Made by a program: the position numbers and the translations under genes. Below the pieces are notes generated by a model. That model was not told the origin of the DNA. It saw nothing but the letters and a program-made list of their open reading frames with translations, and did no database searches. From Paenibacillus_I sp035510375 (lineage in GTDB: Bacteria; Bacillota; Bacilli; Paenibacillales; Paenibacillaceae), in assembly GCF_035510375.1 (NCBI RefSeq), contig NZ_DATKHG010000072.1: 64,000 nt of DNA. One strand, 5' to 3'. This document shows, in pieces, positions 34,625 to 44,123 of the stretch. Numbering within the stretch: the stretch's first letter is position 1; the number at the start of each line of letters is the position of its first letter.

Positions 34625-37600
34625 TTACAGCGAGCTTACCCACAACACCAACGCATTCCGGTCGCGTTCCGCGCCGAGTGAGCGAAGCAGCGGGGCGCCT
34701 TCCGGCGATTCCGCCGCCGCTTCGCCGTTCCAAAGCTCAATCTTGATTTTGCTTGCACCGTTCTGCCGCATAATCGTCCGGAAGACCTCTCGCAGCAGCT
34801 TCGGCAGATCGGGCTCCTGCGTCCGTTCCGCTTGCGGGTCCATCAAATGGATTCGCTTGCCGCCGCCCTCGAGCCAGAGCAGCCAGCGGCCGCGGTGCAG
34901 GACCAGGTAATTGACCGGCTTGCGCGCGAAGGACACGCCGCCTCCTTTGGCTTCCGGCCATGGGGCGACCAGCCCGAACGGATTGGCCGGATCGACCGCG
35001 GACAGGACGGTAACCGCGGCCGCATCCCCGCCCGGCCGCAACGGCTGCCGAACGCCGTCAACGAGATCGCGCGACACGAATTGCATCGTGTGCACGCCGC
35101 GGATGAACAGGCCGCGGGTGACGACGCCCCACTGCTCCAGCTTTCGCACGACCGGCAGCAGGCTGTCCCAGTTGTACGGCGAGACGGCGTCAACCAGATC
35201 CTTCGTCAGGATGCCGCAGCTGCCGAGCAGATGGCGGGTCCATTCCATGGCCGATTGTTCGGCGGCGCCGGCCGTTTCCGCAGCGGTGTCGGAAGGAGGC
35301 GTTTCCTCCAGACTCCCGATCCAATACCAGCGGCCTTGTCCGGAGCCCGTCCTGGCAAGCTGCCTGCCTTTCGTCTGCGCCTGAATGCGAAGCGGGGCAT
35401 ACTGGTCGTTGGAAACGAGGCCCTCCCATGCCAAGTCCAGCAAGTCTGACAGCAGCTCGGACGGGCGCCGTCCGCTTTCTCCGGCCAGCTTCGTCAGGAA
35501 GCTGGCGCCGCCGCGCTTCAGCCGCTCCAGCAGCTCGGGATGCTTGCCCGCCGTTCGTCCGGCCTCCCGCAAGAACGGCGCGTACAGCGGCTTGGATTCG
35601 GACAGGAAGAAAGCGATCTTCCCTTCCTTCTCGCCTTCTTCCTTGCGTCCGATCCAGATCACCTCGCCGGACGCGCACAGCAGGTCAAGCTCCTCCTTGC
35701 GGTAATCGGCCACTCGGGCCGGGAACACGACCGATTCCCACAACGACAACGGCAGGAAAAAGCCCTGCAGCTTGCCGATAGCAGCCCGCAGCCCGCCGCT
35801 TCCGGCAAGCTGGGCGCCCTTGAGCGCGTGCTGCATGGAAGCCATTTGACCGAGCCAGCGTGACGGCTCGACAGGTTCGGCGCGGCTGCGCGCTTGCTGC
35901 ACGGACAACCGGATGATGCGGGACGCCACCTTGCGGCTCGTCCATATCCGCTCCTCCGCGGAAGCGGCGAACGGCGCCTGCTCGATCCGTTCACGGCGCA
36001 GCAGTTCCTCCGTTACCCGGCGCGCCTCCCGTTCCGACAATACCGGGTAGCGTAGGCGCAGCTCCTCTTCCGTGAAGGACAGCACATGCTCCGCATACCG
36101 GCCGGCCACGAACGCCACGGACGCCTCCGTCGCGGGAAAACGTTCATACAGATCAAGCTCATCCCGGCAAATCCAGCGCCGCTCATCCCCGAACCGAACC
36201 GCCCTCACTCGGCCGCCGCGCTCGAGCTCATCCAGCCAGACCGGGACCCTGTCTTCCCCGGCCAGCCTCGAAAGCTCCTCTGTCGTGGAGTCGCCGCGCT
36301 TTTTCAACAGCAGGTAGAGCTCGGACGCATCCCGCGGGCGGCGTTCGCCTTGCATCAACCGCAGCCGTTCCTCCTCCACGACGCCCGGATCGATCGCCCG
36401 CCGCACCGTCTCCTCGCCGAACAGCTCGCCGGTCAGCTCTTTGCTGACATGCAGCAATTGCAGCTGAACGGCATCATCCAACCCGTCCCCTTCATACAGC
36501 TGCATATTGGCGTAGTCGGCGATATATTGCGAGGCAAGGGGAGAGGGCCGATTCGTTTCGCGAACGACAAGCTGCGTCTCGCCGCTCGCGATCGTTTGCA
36601 GCGCATCCTTCAGCCGGTCGACATCCAAATAATCGTACAGGCATTCCTTCACCGCTTCCTGCAAATACGGAAAATGTTCCGAATGCGGCAGCGAAGCGCG
36701 AAGCAGTTCTTCGCTGCGGATTCTTTTCTGCCACATCGGCGTCCGGGTGAAGCTGCGGGAGAGCAGGAGCGACGTCTCGGCGATCCGGCGAAAAGCGACG
36801 GCCAGCAGCGGCGAGCCCGGAACGGCCTCGGCCAGCAGCCGGTCGACATTGGCCGGCGTGACGCGCCACACCGCTTGCAGCCAGGAGGGATCCCACTCCG
36901 GAAGCACGAACTCGATGCCGTAATCCTTCGCATTGCCGTAAATCCGGTAGGGAAGAATGTCCTTCCACTGCTTCTCGATTGCGATCAGCCAGGTCCGGTT
37001 GACGCGCTTGCCCCAGTAATTGTGCAGAATGACATGCACCCGGTTCGTCACATCGCGGTAATGCTCGACGACGAGCCGGTTCGCGGTCGGCACGTCGCTG
37101 ACGGCCATCTGGGAACGGACGTAGTCGATGAGCGTTTGGCCGGCCAGGGCGTCGAGCTTGAATTCGTGCGCGAGCCATTCCGACGCCGTTCTATCCGCGG
37201 CGGTTCGCGCGCCTTCGTCGTCCGCCGTCCCAAGCCGCCGCTGCAGCTCGTCCCAGAACAGGCCGACTTGCCGACCGAGCTCATAGGAACGGCCGCCGGA
37301 TTCGTTGCGCCAGAACGGAATTTCACTGTAACGGTTGCCCGCTTCGGTCACATATACCCGGTCTTTCTGTATATGCTGAATCATCCATGAGCTCGTCCCA
37401 AGCTGAAAAACGTCTCCGACGCGGCTCTCCTGGATGAACTCCTCGTCGAGCTCCCCGAGATGGACGCGGCTGTCGGCGTGATGGACCTGATAGTCGGAGC
37501 TTTGCGGAATCGTGCCGGCGCCGGTGACGGCGGCCATGGACGAGTTGGACCGTTTGCCGATGCTGCCCGTCTCGCCGTCATAGTTCAGCAGCGGTCTCGC

Positions 37601-39274
37601 GAACGGATAATAACCGCCGAGCACGCGCAGCGTTGCGAGCAACCGGTCGTAGGCGAAGGTGCGGAAGCTGTCGCTCCGGCAGACGAGCTTGTGCAGCTCG
37701 CGCGCGTCCCAGTCGCCGGTCGCCGCCATGGCGACCATATGCTGGGACAGCACGTCCAGCGGGTTGCGCGGCAAACGGATCTCCTCGATTTCACGGGCGG
37801 AGATGAGCTTGCTCAATACGGCGATCTCGGGCAGCGCTCCGCGGGCGCGGGCGAGAATGGCGCCGCGGCTCACATCGCCGACCGCATGGCCGGCTCGGCC
37901 GATCCGCTGGATGCCCGCGGCGGCCTCGATCGGCGAATCCAGCTGCAGGACCAGATCGACGTGGCCCACGTCGATGCCGAGCTCGAGCGAGGAGGTGGCC
38001 ACAATCGCCCGCAGGCCGCCCTCCTTCAGTTCGCGTTCGACCTCGAGCCGTCGCTGCCGCGCTACGCTGCCGTGATGGGACTTCGCCATCTCATAGCCGA
38101 CATAATCGTTCAATCTTAATGTCAACCGCTCGCAAAGCCTTCTGCTGTTGACGAAGATCAGCACGGAGCGGCAGCCTTCCATCAGCTGCAGGATGCGGTC
38201 CATGACCGGAAACCAGACCGAGTCGCGGGTTTGCACCGGCTTGCCGCGGTCCGGCATCGTCACGGTCAGCTCGATCCGTTTCGTCATGGCGCTTTCCACG
38301 ATCGCGACCGGGCGCAGGCGGAAGCCGAGCGGATGGGAGGCGATGTCCTGCGGCGGAACCGCTTCGGGCGGCGGCATGAGCGGTAGAGCGGGAATCGCCT
38401 GCGTCTCGGATGATTGGCTGGCATCGACTGAATCGGATGAATCGGGTGAAGCCGGCGAAGCGGGGGAGGTTGCGCCGATCCCGTCCGATTTCGGCACAGC
38501 CGGCATGACAGGCGCGACGCCTCCCGCAGCGGTGAACGGGGGCAGGGCAGGGGAAGCGGCGTGCCGATCGCTCACGGTCGCGTTTTCGTTATCCGCCGGG
38601 TCCTCCTCCCAGCCCGCGAGGTAACGCGCCACTCGCTCCAGCGGCTTCAGGGTGGCCGATACGCCGATGCGCTGAACATGTCCCGCGCAAAGCGCGGTCA
38701 GCCGCTCGAGGGACAGCGATAAATGCGCGCCGCGCTTGTCGGCAGCCAGCTCATGGATTTCGTCGACGATCACTTTCCGGACCGTTTGCAGCATGCGGCG
38801 TCCCTTGTCCGACGTGAGCAATATATACAGCGATTCCGGCGTTGTAATAAGCATATCCGGCGGACGCTTCAGCATCGAAGCCCGCTGCGAGGGCGTCGTG
38901 TCGCCGGTGCGGACCGCCGCGCGAAGGCCGGGCCAGTCGGCGCCGCTCTCCGAGGCGATCCGTTCGATTGCTTCGGCGAAGCCGAGCACATGGTGATGGA
39001 TGTCGTTGTTGAGCGCCTTGAGAGGGGTGACGTACAGCACGCGAACGCCCCCGCTCCCGGACGATGCGCCGGATTGCTTGAGCCGAACGGCATAATCGAT
39101 GCAGGGAAGCAAGGCCGCCAGTGTCTTGCCGGACCCGGTGGGCGCGGCGATCAGCGTGTGGCGGCCGGAACGGATCGCCTCCCATGATCGGTGCTGAACG
39201 TCCGTCGGATCGCCGAAAGCTTCCGTGAACCATTGCGCAAGGATGGGATGAAAAGCGGAAAGAGCGTTTGCCAT
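34625..39274 (-). CDS. lhr: Lhr-type large ATP-dependent helicase
   Basis: A 1549-residue superfamily 2 DNA helicase, the length of full E. coli Lhr. Walker A APTGSGKT is at residues 44-51, DEIH near 171, SAT near 205, then RecA2 motifs (FVNSRR, ATSSLELGIDVG, QRIGRAGH), a winged helix and beta-barrel core, and a long C-terminal half corresponding to the Lhr-CTD, which in E. coli has DNA glycosylase activity. An ~85-residue Pro/Ser/Ala-rich insert (about 230-315) separates RecA1 from RecA2. It translocates 3'-5' and unwinds RNA:DNA hybrids in studied relatives. It stands alone on its strand. Confidence 0.93.
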   Translation of the reverse strand: MANALSAFHPILAQWFTEAFGDPTDVQHRSWEAIRSGRHTLIAAPTGSGKTLAALLPCIDYAVRLKQSGASSGSGGVRVLYVTPLKALNNDIHHHVLGFAEAIERIASESGADWPGLRAAVRTGDTTPSQRASMLKRPPDMLITTPESLYILLTSDKGRRMLQTVRKVIVDEIHELAADKRGAHLSLSLERLTALCAGHVQRIGVSATLKPLERVARYLAGWEEDPADNENATVSDRHAASPALPPFTAAGGVAPVMPAVPKSDGIGATSPASPASPDSSDSVDASQSSETQAIPALPLMPPPEAVPPQDIASHPLGFRLRPVAIVESAMTKRIELTVTMPDRGKPVQTRDSVWFPVMDRILQLMEGCRSVLIFVNSRRLCERLTLRLNDYVGYEMAKSHHGSVARQRRLEVERELKEGGLRAIVATSSLELGIDVGHVDLVLQLDSPIEAAAGIQRIGRAGHAVGDVSRGAILARARGALPEIAVLSKLISAREIEEIRLPRNPLDVLSQHMVAMAATGDWDARELHKLVCRSDSFRTFAYDRLLATLRVLGGYYPFARPLLNYDGETGSIGKRSNSSMAAVTGAGTIPQSSDYQVHHADSRVHLGELDEEFIQESRVGDVFQLGTSSWMIQHIQKDRVYVTEAGNRYSEIPFWRNESGGRSYELGRQVGLFWDELQRRLGTADDEGARTAADRTASEWLAHEFKLDALAGQTLIDYVRSQMAVSDVPTANRLVVEHYRDVTNRVHVILHNYWGKRVNRTWLIAIEKQWKDILPYRIYGNAKDYGIEFVLPEWDPSWLQAVWRVTPANVDRLLAEAVPGSPLLAVAFRRIAETSLLLSRSFTRTPMWQKRIRSEELLRASLPHSEHFPYLQEAVKECLYDYLDVDRLKDALQTIASGETQLVVRETNRPSPLASQYIADYANMQLYEGDGLDDAVQLQLLHVSKELTGELFGEETVRRAIDPGVVEEERLRLMQGERRPRDASELYLLLKKRGDSTTEELSRLAGEDRVPVWLDELERGGRVRAVRFGDERRWICRDELDLYERFPATEASVAFVAGRYAEHVLSFTEEELRLRYPVLSEREARRVTEELLRRERIEQAPFAASAEERIWTSRKVASRIIRLSVQQARSRAEPVEPSRWLGQMASMQHALKGAQLAGSGGLRAAIGKLQGFFLPLSLWESVVFPARVADYRKEELDLLCASGEVIWIGRKEEGEKEGKIAFFLSESKPLYAPFLREAGRTAGKHPELLERLKRGGASFLTKLAGESGRRPSELLSDLLDLAWEGLVSNDQYAPLRIQAQTKGRQLARTGSGQGRWYWIGSLEETPPSDTAAETAGAAEQSAMEWTRHLLGSCGILTKDLVDAVSPYNWDSLLPVVRKLEQWGVVTRGLFIRGVHTMQFVSRDLVDGVRQPLRPGGDAAAVTVLSAVDPANPFGLVAPWPEAKGGGVSFARKPVNYLVLHRGRWLLWLEGGGKRIHLMDPQAERTQEPDLPKLLREVFRTIMRQNGASKIKIELWNGEAAAESPEGAPLLRSLGAERDRNALVLWVSSL

Positions 39275-39319
39275 CTGGGATCAGCTCCTAGCGTGAGAAC
39301 GTGAGGATCGTTACGGTCA

Positions 39320-40795
39320 TTATATCAAAACGCGGGCCGAAAGACGGTGCGGGGGGCGATTGTCTCGAACAAGTAAAAAAGCGCGGCAAAAAAGGCTGCA
39401 TCGGCAGCAAAGGACGTTCCACGAAGAACCCAATCCCGCCGGAACCGATACGCGCAGAATATTGCTGCCGACCCATTGCACATTTACCGCCGACAGATCG
39501 GCGTAGTCCGAAGCTTCCCCGGAATTAAGCTCAATGTCCCAGAAAATATCCCCTGCCGCCGCAAGGCCAAGCGTTTCCTCCGACAGTTCTGCGCTGAAGC
39601 GAATATCGAAGGCCGTCAAGGAATCGCCGTCATATACCGTATTTTCGATAAAGGCCGACAGCGGCGCCGGCTTCCGGTACTGCACGGGGTCGATCAGCAG
39701 CGGCTCGTTGTTCGCTCCCGCCACCTTTCCGTCAAGGAAGTCGACGATAATGCCGTCCCACATGTCGGAAACGCCGCCGTTGAAGTAAATATTAAGCGTT
39801 TGCGCATCGGTCCAGTAAATCTCTAATCGATCCAGCTGCCAGGTAAAGTCGCTTTCCCCTTGGAAGGTGACGCCCTGCAGCAGTTCAGCCGCAGTCAGCG
39901 CCCGGGTCGCTTCGGATACGTCCCCGCTGAACATGACATCAAACGAGTACAAATAGCCGTCATAACCGAAACCGCCGATTGCCGCAGTCAGGCCTGCGGG
40001 AGGCTGTTCCAAGAGAGAAAGAACGCTGTAGTAGGCATTCGATAAGTCCAGCCATGCCGCGCCGATCTTGTACAGAATCTTGTCGGTTCCGCTGAGGGCC
40101 CCCTCGGCTGCCTCAACCGCTCCGAGCAGGTTCAACCGATCCGTCTCCGGTACCCTCCCATACCCTTCCCGAAGCATAAGGTCCCGTGCGTATCCGGCAA
40201 CATCGGACAACATTTCGTACAGGGATTCTTCGGCTCCTATAAAGGACAGCAGGAACCTTGCATCTTCCCGATTCAGGCCCGCCCCCCCGGCAACATCGGC
40301 TGCGCCTGGGTTTTTGAGATATTTTACGACGTGGCTTACGGTCGGATTCGTGCTTGTGGCATTCATGGCTTCCAGGATGCCGATCATGCCTTCAATCGTC
40401 TGGACTTTGTAGCCCTCAACGGCGGCGTTCGCACCTCCGGCCGCCGCGGTGACGGCTCCCGCTGCGATATCGACCGTAATGGAAGACGTACCGGCGGGAG
40501 CCTTGTTCAGAAACAAGTTAACATAATAACCGATTGCTTCCGCCCGTTCGATTGAAATTCCCTCGGCACCGCGGACGGAAAAATCGGACGCATCCAGCGG
40601 CACAACCGCCGTTTCCCCCTCGGCGTCGGTCAGCGGAATATTAAATTCCAGGCTGACTGCTTTACCGCCCCAGCTGCTTGCGCCGATTAGACGGAGACCC
40701 GCCGGGACATCCGCCGCCAAAGCTTGGACTGCGTTTGCCGGAACCGCGATCAACGCGACCAGTAAAACCAGCAGCGATTTGATAAATTTACTCAC
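39320..40795 (-). CDS. Secreted protein with Ig-like repeats, C-terminus possibly altered
   Basis: A 491-residue protein starting at GTG 40795 (GGGGTGAG upstream) with a signal peptide (SKFIKSLLVLLVALIAVPANAVQA). It has an N-terminal beta domain, a helical middle (~125-260) and two ~75-residue beta-rich repeats. The second, PLSAFIENTVYDGDSLTAFDIRF.., is paralogous to the plus-strand fragment ending at 33699. The last ~30 residues (after VSVPAGLGSS) are Cys/Arg-rich, unlike the rest, and run through a terminator-like hairpin, so the original 3' end was probably lost. Function unknown; cell-surface role inferred. Confidence 0.7.
   Translation of the reverse strand: MSKFIKSLLVLLVALIAVPANAVQALAADVPAGLRLIGASSWGGKAVSLEFNIPLTDAEGETAVVPLDASDFSVRGAEGISIERAEAIGYYVNLFLNKAPAGTSSITVDIAAGAVTAAAGGANAAVEGYKVQTIEGMIGILEAMNATSTNPTVSHVVKYLKNPGAADVAGGAGLNREDARFLLSFIGAEESLYEMLSDVAGYARDLMLREGYGRVPETDRLNLLGAVEAAEGALSGTDKILYKIGAAWLDLSNAYYSVLSLLEQPPAGLTAAIGGFGYDGYLYSFDVMFSGDVSEATRALTAAELLQGVTFQGESDFTWQLDRLEIYWTDAQTLNIYFNGGVSDMWDGIIVDFLDGKVAGANNEPLLIDPVQYRKPAPLSAFIENTVYDGDSLTAFDIRFSAELSEETLGLAAAGDIFWDIELNSGEASDYADLSAVNVQWVGSNILRVSVPAGLGSSWNVLCCRCSLFCRAFLLVRDNRPPHRLSARVLI
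39386..39408 (-). terminator. terminator-like hairpin inside the end of the secreted protein gene
   Basis: Minus-strand GCTGC CGAT GCAGC followed by CTTTTTT, about 70 bases before the stop codon, which is unusual for a genuine coding end. Confidence 0.55.
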
Positions 40796-41000
40796 CTCGA
40801 CGCTCACCCCTGCCCATGTTCTACCAAAATTTTATCATATCCGAACCGGATAGAGCCAGAAAAATTGTAGAATAATGGCGAATATTATTGAAAGATGCTT
40901 TACTTTTTTCAATGCTATTTATCGAATCCCCGCCATCCGTTATAATCTGAAATATAGAAGCCATTAACAATTCCAGATTCCGCAACCGACGGAGGCTTGT

Positions 41001-41366
41001 ATGTCCGACATCTTTCCGCAAATTTACGAGAAGCTTCGCCATGTGCTGCAAGCGCACGACCGGACATTTATCAACTCCGTCGATTCCGGCCAGGAGTATG
41101 CGCTCGTGGTGCCGCATGACGGCAAAACGCTGCCGGAGCATTTTTTCGCGTCGGCCGTCATCCGCAAGCAATACGTCAGCTTCTACCTGATGCCCGTATA
41201 TATTTATCCGGAGCTGCTGGACGGCATATCGCCGGAGCTGAAGAAACGGATGCAGGGCAAGTCCTGCTTCAACTTCAAAAAGCCGGACGCCGCGCTTTTC
41301 TCGGAGCTCGAGGCTTTGACGGCCGCTTCGGTCGAGAAGTACAGACAAGAAGGCCGAATCGCGTAA
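41001..41366 (+). CDS. DUF1801-like protein
   Basis: A 121-residue soluble protein. The segments FFASAVIRKQYVSFYLMPVY and KKRMQGKSCFNFKKPD are those of the DUF1801/YdhG-like fold, small proteins of unknown biochemical role. The C-terminal helix (LFSELEALTAASVEKYRQEG) is typical. Start ATG 41001 has GGAGG ten bases upstream, and a TATAAT (40942-40947) lies further up. It is followed after 50 bases by a GGDEF-EAL gene on the same strand. Confidence 0.75.
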   Translation: MSDIFPQIYEKLRHVLQAHDRTFINSVDSGQEYALVVPHDGKTLPEHFFASAVIRKQYVSFYLMPVYIYPELLDGISPELKKRMQGKSCFNFKKPDAALFSELEALTAASVEKYRQEGRIA

Positions 41367-41419
41367 GATCGGCGGAACAGACCAGACCGTTATGACATTG
41401 TGGCAGGGTAGGTAAACAT

Positions 41420-42796
41420 ATGGAGCTCATTTACGGACAGTACGGTATCCTGACGGTCATTCTTTCCCTTCTGGCCTCAGTCGTTGCGGTCATCGCCTTC
41501 TATGCGGCTTTTCTCGTCAACGCCAAGGAGAAAATGTCGTCCAGCGACGCGCTCACCGGACTGCCGAACCGTCACCGGCTGGGCAAGCATTTCGAGGAAA
41601 CGTTCGCCGGTTACAAGGAAGGCTATTTGATGATCATCGACTTTGACCGGTTCAAGGCGATCAACGACACGCTCGGACACGATATAGGGGACTTGTTTAT
41701 CCGGCAGGCAGCCCGCCGGCTGACCGAGACGACCGGGGCCGGGCAGGAAGTGTTCCGGTTCGGGGGAGACGAATTTTTGATCGTGGCGGAGGGCGGACGC
41801 GCCGATGCGGAAGCATTGGCGGCGGCGCTGCTCAGCTCGTTAAAGCGGCCTTTTCAACTGTTGGATTCGGAATTCATTATGACCGCCAGCATCGGCATCA
41901 GCCTGCTGCCCCAGCACGGCACCGACCGGATCTCGCTGCTCAAAGCGGCCGATATCGCCATGTACGCTTCGAAGTCCGCCGGTCGGAACCGCTACACCGT
42001 CTACGACGAGGAAACAAGGCTCGCCATTAACCGCCGGCACGAGCTGGAGGGCGGGCTTCGCAAGGCGATGCAGCTGAACGAGCTCTCGATTCATTACCAG
42101 CCCAAATGGGACGCCGCGGCGGGCCGCTTGACAGGCCTTGAAGCGCTGCTCCGCTGGAACCACGGCAAGCTCGGTCCGGTTTCTCCTACGGAATTCATTC
42201 CGATTTCGGAAGAGAACGGCATGATCGTGGCCATTACACGCTGGATGATGAACGAGGTTTGCTTGCAGAATCGGGCCTGGCAGGCCGAAGGCTTGCCCAA
42301 GGTCAGCGTTTCGGTCAACATGTCGATCCGTGTGTTTGAAAGCGGGATGCTCGGCACGATGGTGCGCGAGGCGCTTGCAGAATCGGGCATGGACCCGTCC
42401 GATCTCGAGCTTGAGATCACCGAATCGATCGCCATGCGCGATATCGAGGGAACGATCCGCCAGCTTGAGGAAGTGAAAGCGCTCGGGGTTCGCGTCTCAA
42501 TGGATGACTTCGGCACCGGCTATTCCTCGCTCGGCAATCTCGACCGGATTCCGATCGACACGCTGAAAATCGACCAGCTGTTCATCCAGCAGAGCGAGGT
42601 GCCGTCGAAGCAGGCGATTATCAGTACGATCATCGCGATGGCCCGCCATCTCCAGCTTGACGTCGTGGCCGAAGGGGTCGAGACGGAAGAGCAAATCCGG
42701 TTTCTGCAGTCGCGCGGTTGCCGCGTCATGCAAGGCTACTTCTACGGCAAGCCTATGCATGCGGGCGCGCTGCGCGAGTGGATGCTTGCCGTTTGA
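41420..42796 (+). CDS. GGDEF-EAL cyclic-di-GMP protein
   Basis: A 458-residue membrane-linked protein. One membrane segment (~10-33), then a GGDEF domain with an intact GGDEF at 115-119 and an EAL domain with EALLRW at 241-246, ENGMI, NMS, E-I-T-E-S and DDFGTGYSSL, all catalytic residues for phosphodiesterase action. No RxxD inhibitory site lies before GGDEF. It could make or break cyclic-di-GMP; complete EAL residues favour breakdown. The single short membrane stretch looks like the end of a longer multi-pass sensor such as MHYT. Confidence 0.94.
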   Translation: MELIYGQYGILTVILSLLASVVAVIAFYAAFLVNAKEKMSSSDALTGLPNRHRLGKHFEETFAGYKEGYLMIIDFDRFKAINDTLGHDIGDLFIRQAARRLTETTGAGQEVFRFGGDEFLIVAEGGRADAEALAAALLSSLKRPFQLLDSEFIMTASIGISLLPQHGTDRISLLKAADIAMYASKSAGRNRYTVYDEETRLAINRRHELEGGLRKAMQLNELSIHYQPKWDAAAGRLTGLEALLRWNHGKLGPVSPTEFIPISEENGMIVAITRWMMNEVCLQNRAWQAEGLPKVSVSVNMSIRVFESGMLGTMVREALAESGMDPSDLELEITESIAMRDIEGTIRQLEEVKALGVRVSMDDFGTGYSSLGNLDRIPIDTLKIDQLFIQQSEVPSKQAIISTIIAMARHLQLDVVAEGVETEEQIRFLQSRGCRVMQGYFYGKPMHAGALREWMLAV

Positions 42797-42804
42797 CGTT
42801 CAAA

Positions 42805-42854
42805 GCCGCAGAGTTCGTCGGGACCCATGATCGCTGACGACTCTGCGGCCTTTT
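42805..42854 (+). terminator. terminator after the GGDEF-EAL gene
   Basis: GCCGCAGAGT / ACTCTGCGGC with a 25-base loop and CTTTTG tail. On the other strand the same hairpin lies past the anti-sigma gene stop. Confidence 0.7.
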
Positions 42855-42884
42855 GCCGCTAACATTCAGTTCCTTCCCTTCGGG

Positions 42885-44123
42885 TCAATCCCTGCCGTCC
42901 TTCAACAGCCCGGCGGCCTTCTCTTTCCACCTCTCGACATAGCCAGAGCCGGTCGCCCATTGGGCCATAACAACCTGTTCGCCGGCTTTCAGCGGAACCT
43001 CCGCCACATGCCCGTTGAACTCGCCGTTGTCCGCCCCCTGCAGCATAAGGCTGCGGTCGGTTACGATGGCGGCCAGATTCCCGTTCGGCGATGTAAACGC
43101 ATCCCTTGCGGCGGGCTCCACACTGCGGATTTCATCCCAACCGATCGTCAGCGCGTCCTGCGCCTGCGACCCGTAGACGTCCCGATTCAGCTTGTACGGC
43201 AGCTCCGCCAGCTTGACCGGCCCGTCGCCGGATGCGCGGTAAGCCACCCATTCTCCCGGGCTGCGGGCGATCGTCCAATTGTGGATCAAGCCCTTGCTCT
43301 TGCCCTCCCGCGGCGTCTCTTCCGACGACACCGCTCCAAGCCGACCCTCCTCCGTCACGACGGCGGCGGCGTGAGGCTCCGCGTTGCCGGCGAGCAAGGA
43401 CAATGCACGCGGCTCACCGAGCTGGAGGATGTCCATCACCCACATCGATTCCTTCCCGGCCGATTGCCGCGCAATCGCCACATACCGGTTCCCCGCGAAC
43501 ACGACTTTCTCTTTCACGTCATCATATCGGGTCGTATCCCGATCATTCTTGAGCAGCGGGGCTGCCTGCCTGTCGGCGAGCGATGTATTATAAGCCGTTA
43601 TCGTGCGATAAGAACCGCCGCTGTCGTCGGACGCCGCCGTGACAATCCTCCAGAAATCGGTCTTGTAAGGCATCAGGATGCCTGCGCCCTCGGCCCGAAC
43701 AACCGGTTCACCGCCTTCGGTCGTCACGAGCACCGTCCGGTACATGCTCTCGTACGGATCGCCGCCGTCGTCGTCGGTTCGCAGGGCGATCAGCAGCGCA
43801 GACCGGTTGCCCGCAGCGCCCTCCCCGGGCGAGGCGATGCGAACCTCGAATTCGGCCGCATTGCCGTCAGCCGCTTCCGGACGCTCATTAACCGCGCGCT
43901 GCCCGGTCTGCAGCTGCACAAGCATGACCAGAATCGCCGTCAGCACAAGCATGCCCGCTCCCGCACCGCCCAGCCGGAACATCCGCCCGCCGCGGCCGGC
44001 CGGTTTCTCGTCCAGCCGTTCTTCTATGCGTCTTCGGAGCCGCTCGTTGAAGCCGCTGCGGATAAGCGGATCGCCCGACAGATCGCGCTTCAGCTTTTTA
44101 TCCCTCGAGTCCATCGCCGTCAT
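42885..44123 (-). CDS. Membrane anti-sigma factor candidate
   Basis: A 412-residue protein with ~50 charged N-terminal residues (SGDPLIRSGFNERLRRRIEERL), one membrane segment (~54-70) and a 340-residue outer domain rich in beta strands resembling beta-propeller blades. The gene overlaps the ECF sigma gene by 26 bases, which is the usual position for the cognate anti-sigma. No zinc HXXXCXXC motif is present, so it is not the ZAS type. An alternative start at 44114 is possible. The signal it senses is unknown. Confidence 0.75.
   Translation of the reverse strand: MTAMDSRDKKLKRDLSGDPLIRSGFNERLRRRIEERLDEKPAGRGGRMFRLGGAGAGMLVLTAILVMLVQLQTGQRAVNERPEAADGNAAEFEVRIASPGEGAAGNRSALLIALRTDDDGGDPYESMYRTVLVTTEGGEPVVRAEGAGILMPYKTDFWRIVTAASDDSGGSYRTITAYNTSLADRQAAPLLKNDRDTTRYDDVKEKVVFAGNRYVAIARQSAGKESMWVMDILQLGEPRALSLLAGNAEPHAAAVVTEEGRLGAVSSEETPREGKSKGLIHNWTIARSPGEWVAYRASGDGPVKLAELPYKLNRDVYGSQAQDALTIGWDEIRSVEPAARDAFTSPNGNLAAIVTDRSLMLQGADNGEFNGHVAEVPLKAGEQVVMAQWATGSGYVERWKEKAAGLLKDGRD

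Noticed and set aside
33950..34733. Long open frames on both strands over the 21-bp repeat encoding heptad-like peptides
   Set aside because: They arise because the unit is 21 bases and lacks stops; no ribosome site, no conserved ends, and all frames are equally open.
40821..41348. Minus-strand frame opposite the DUF1801-like gene
   Set aside because: Shadow of the plus-strand gene, which has a ribosome site and recognisable family pattern.
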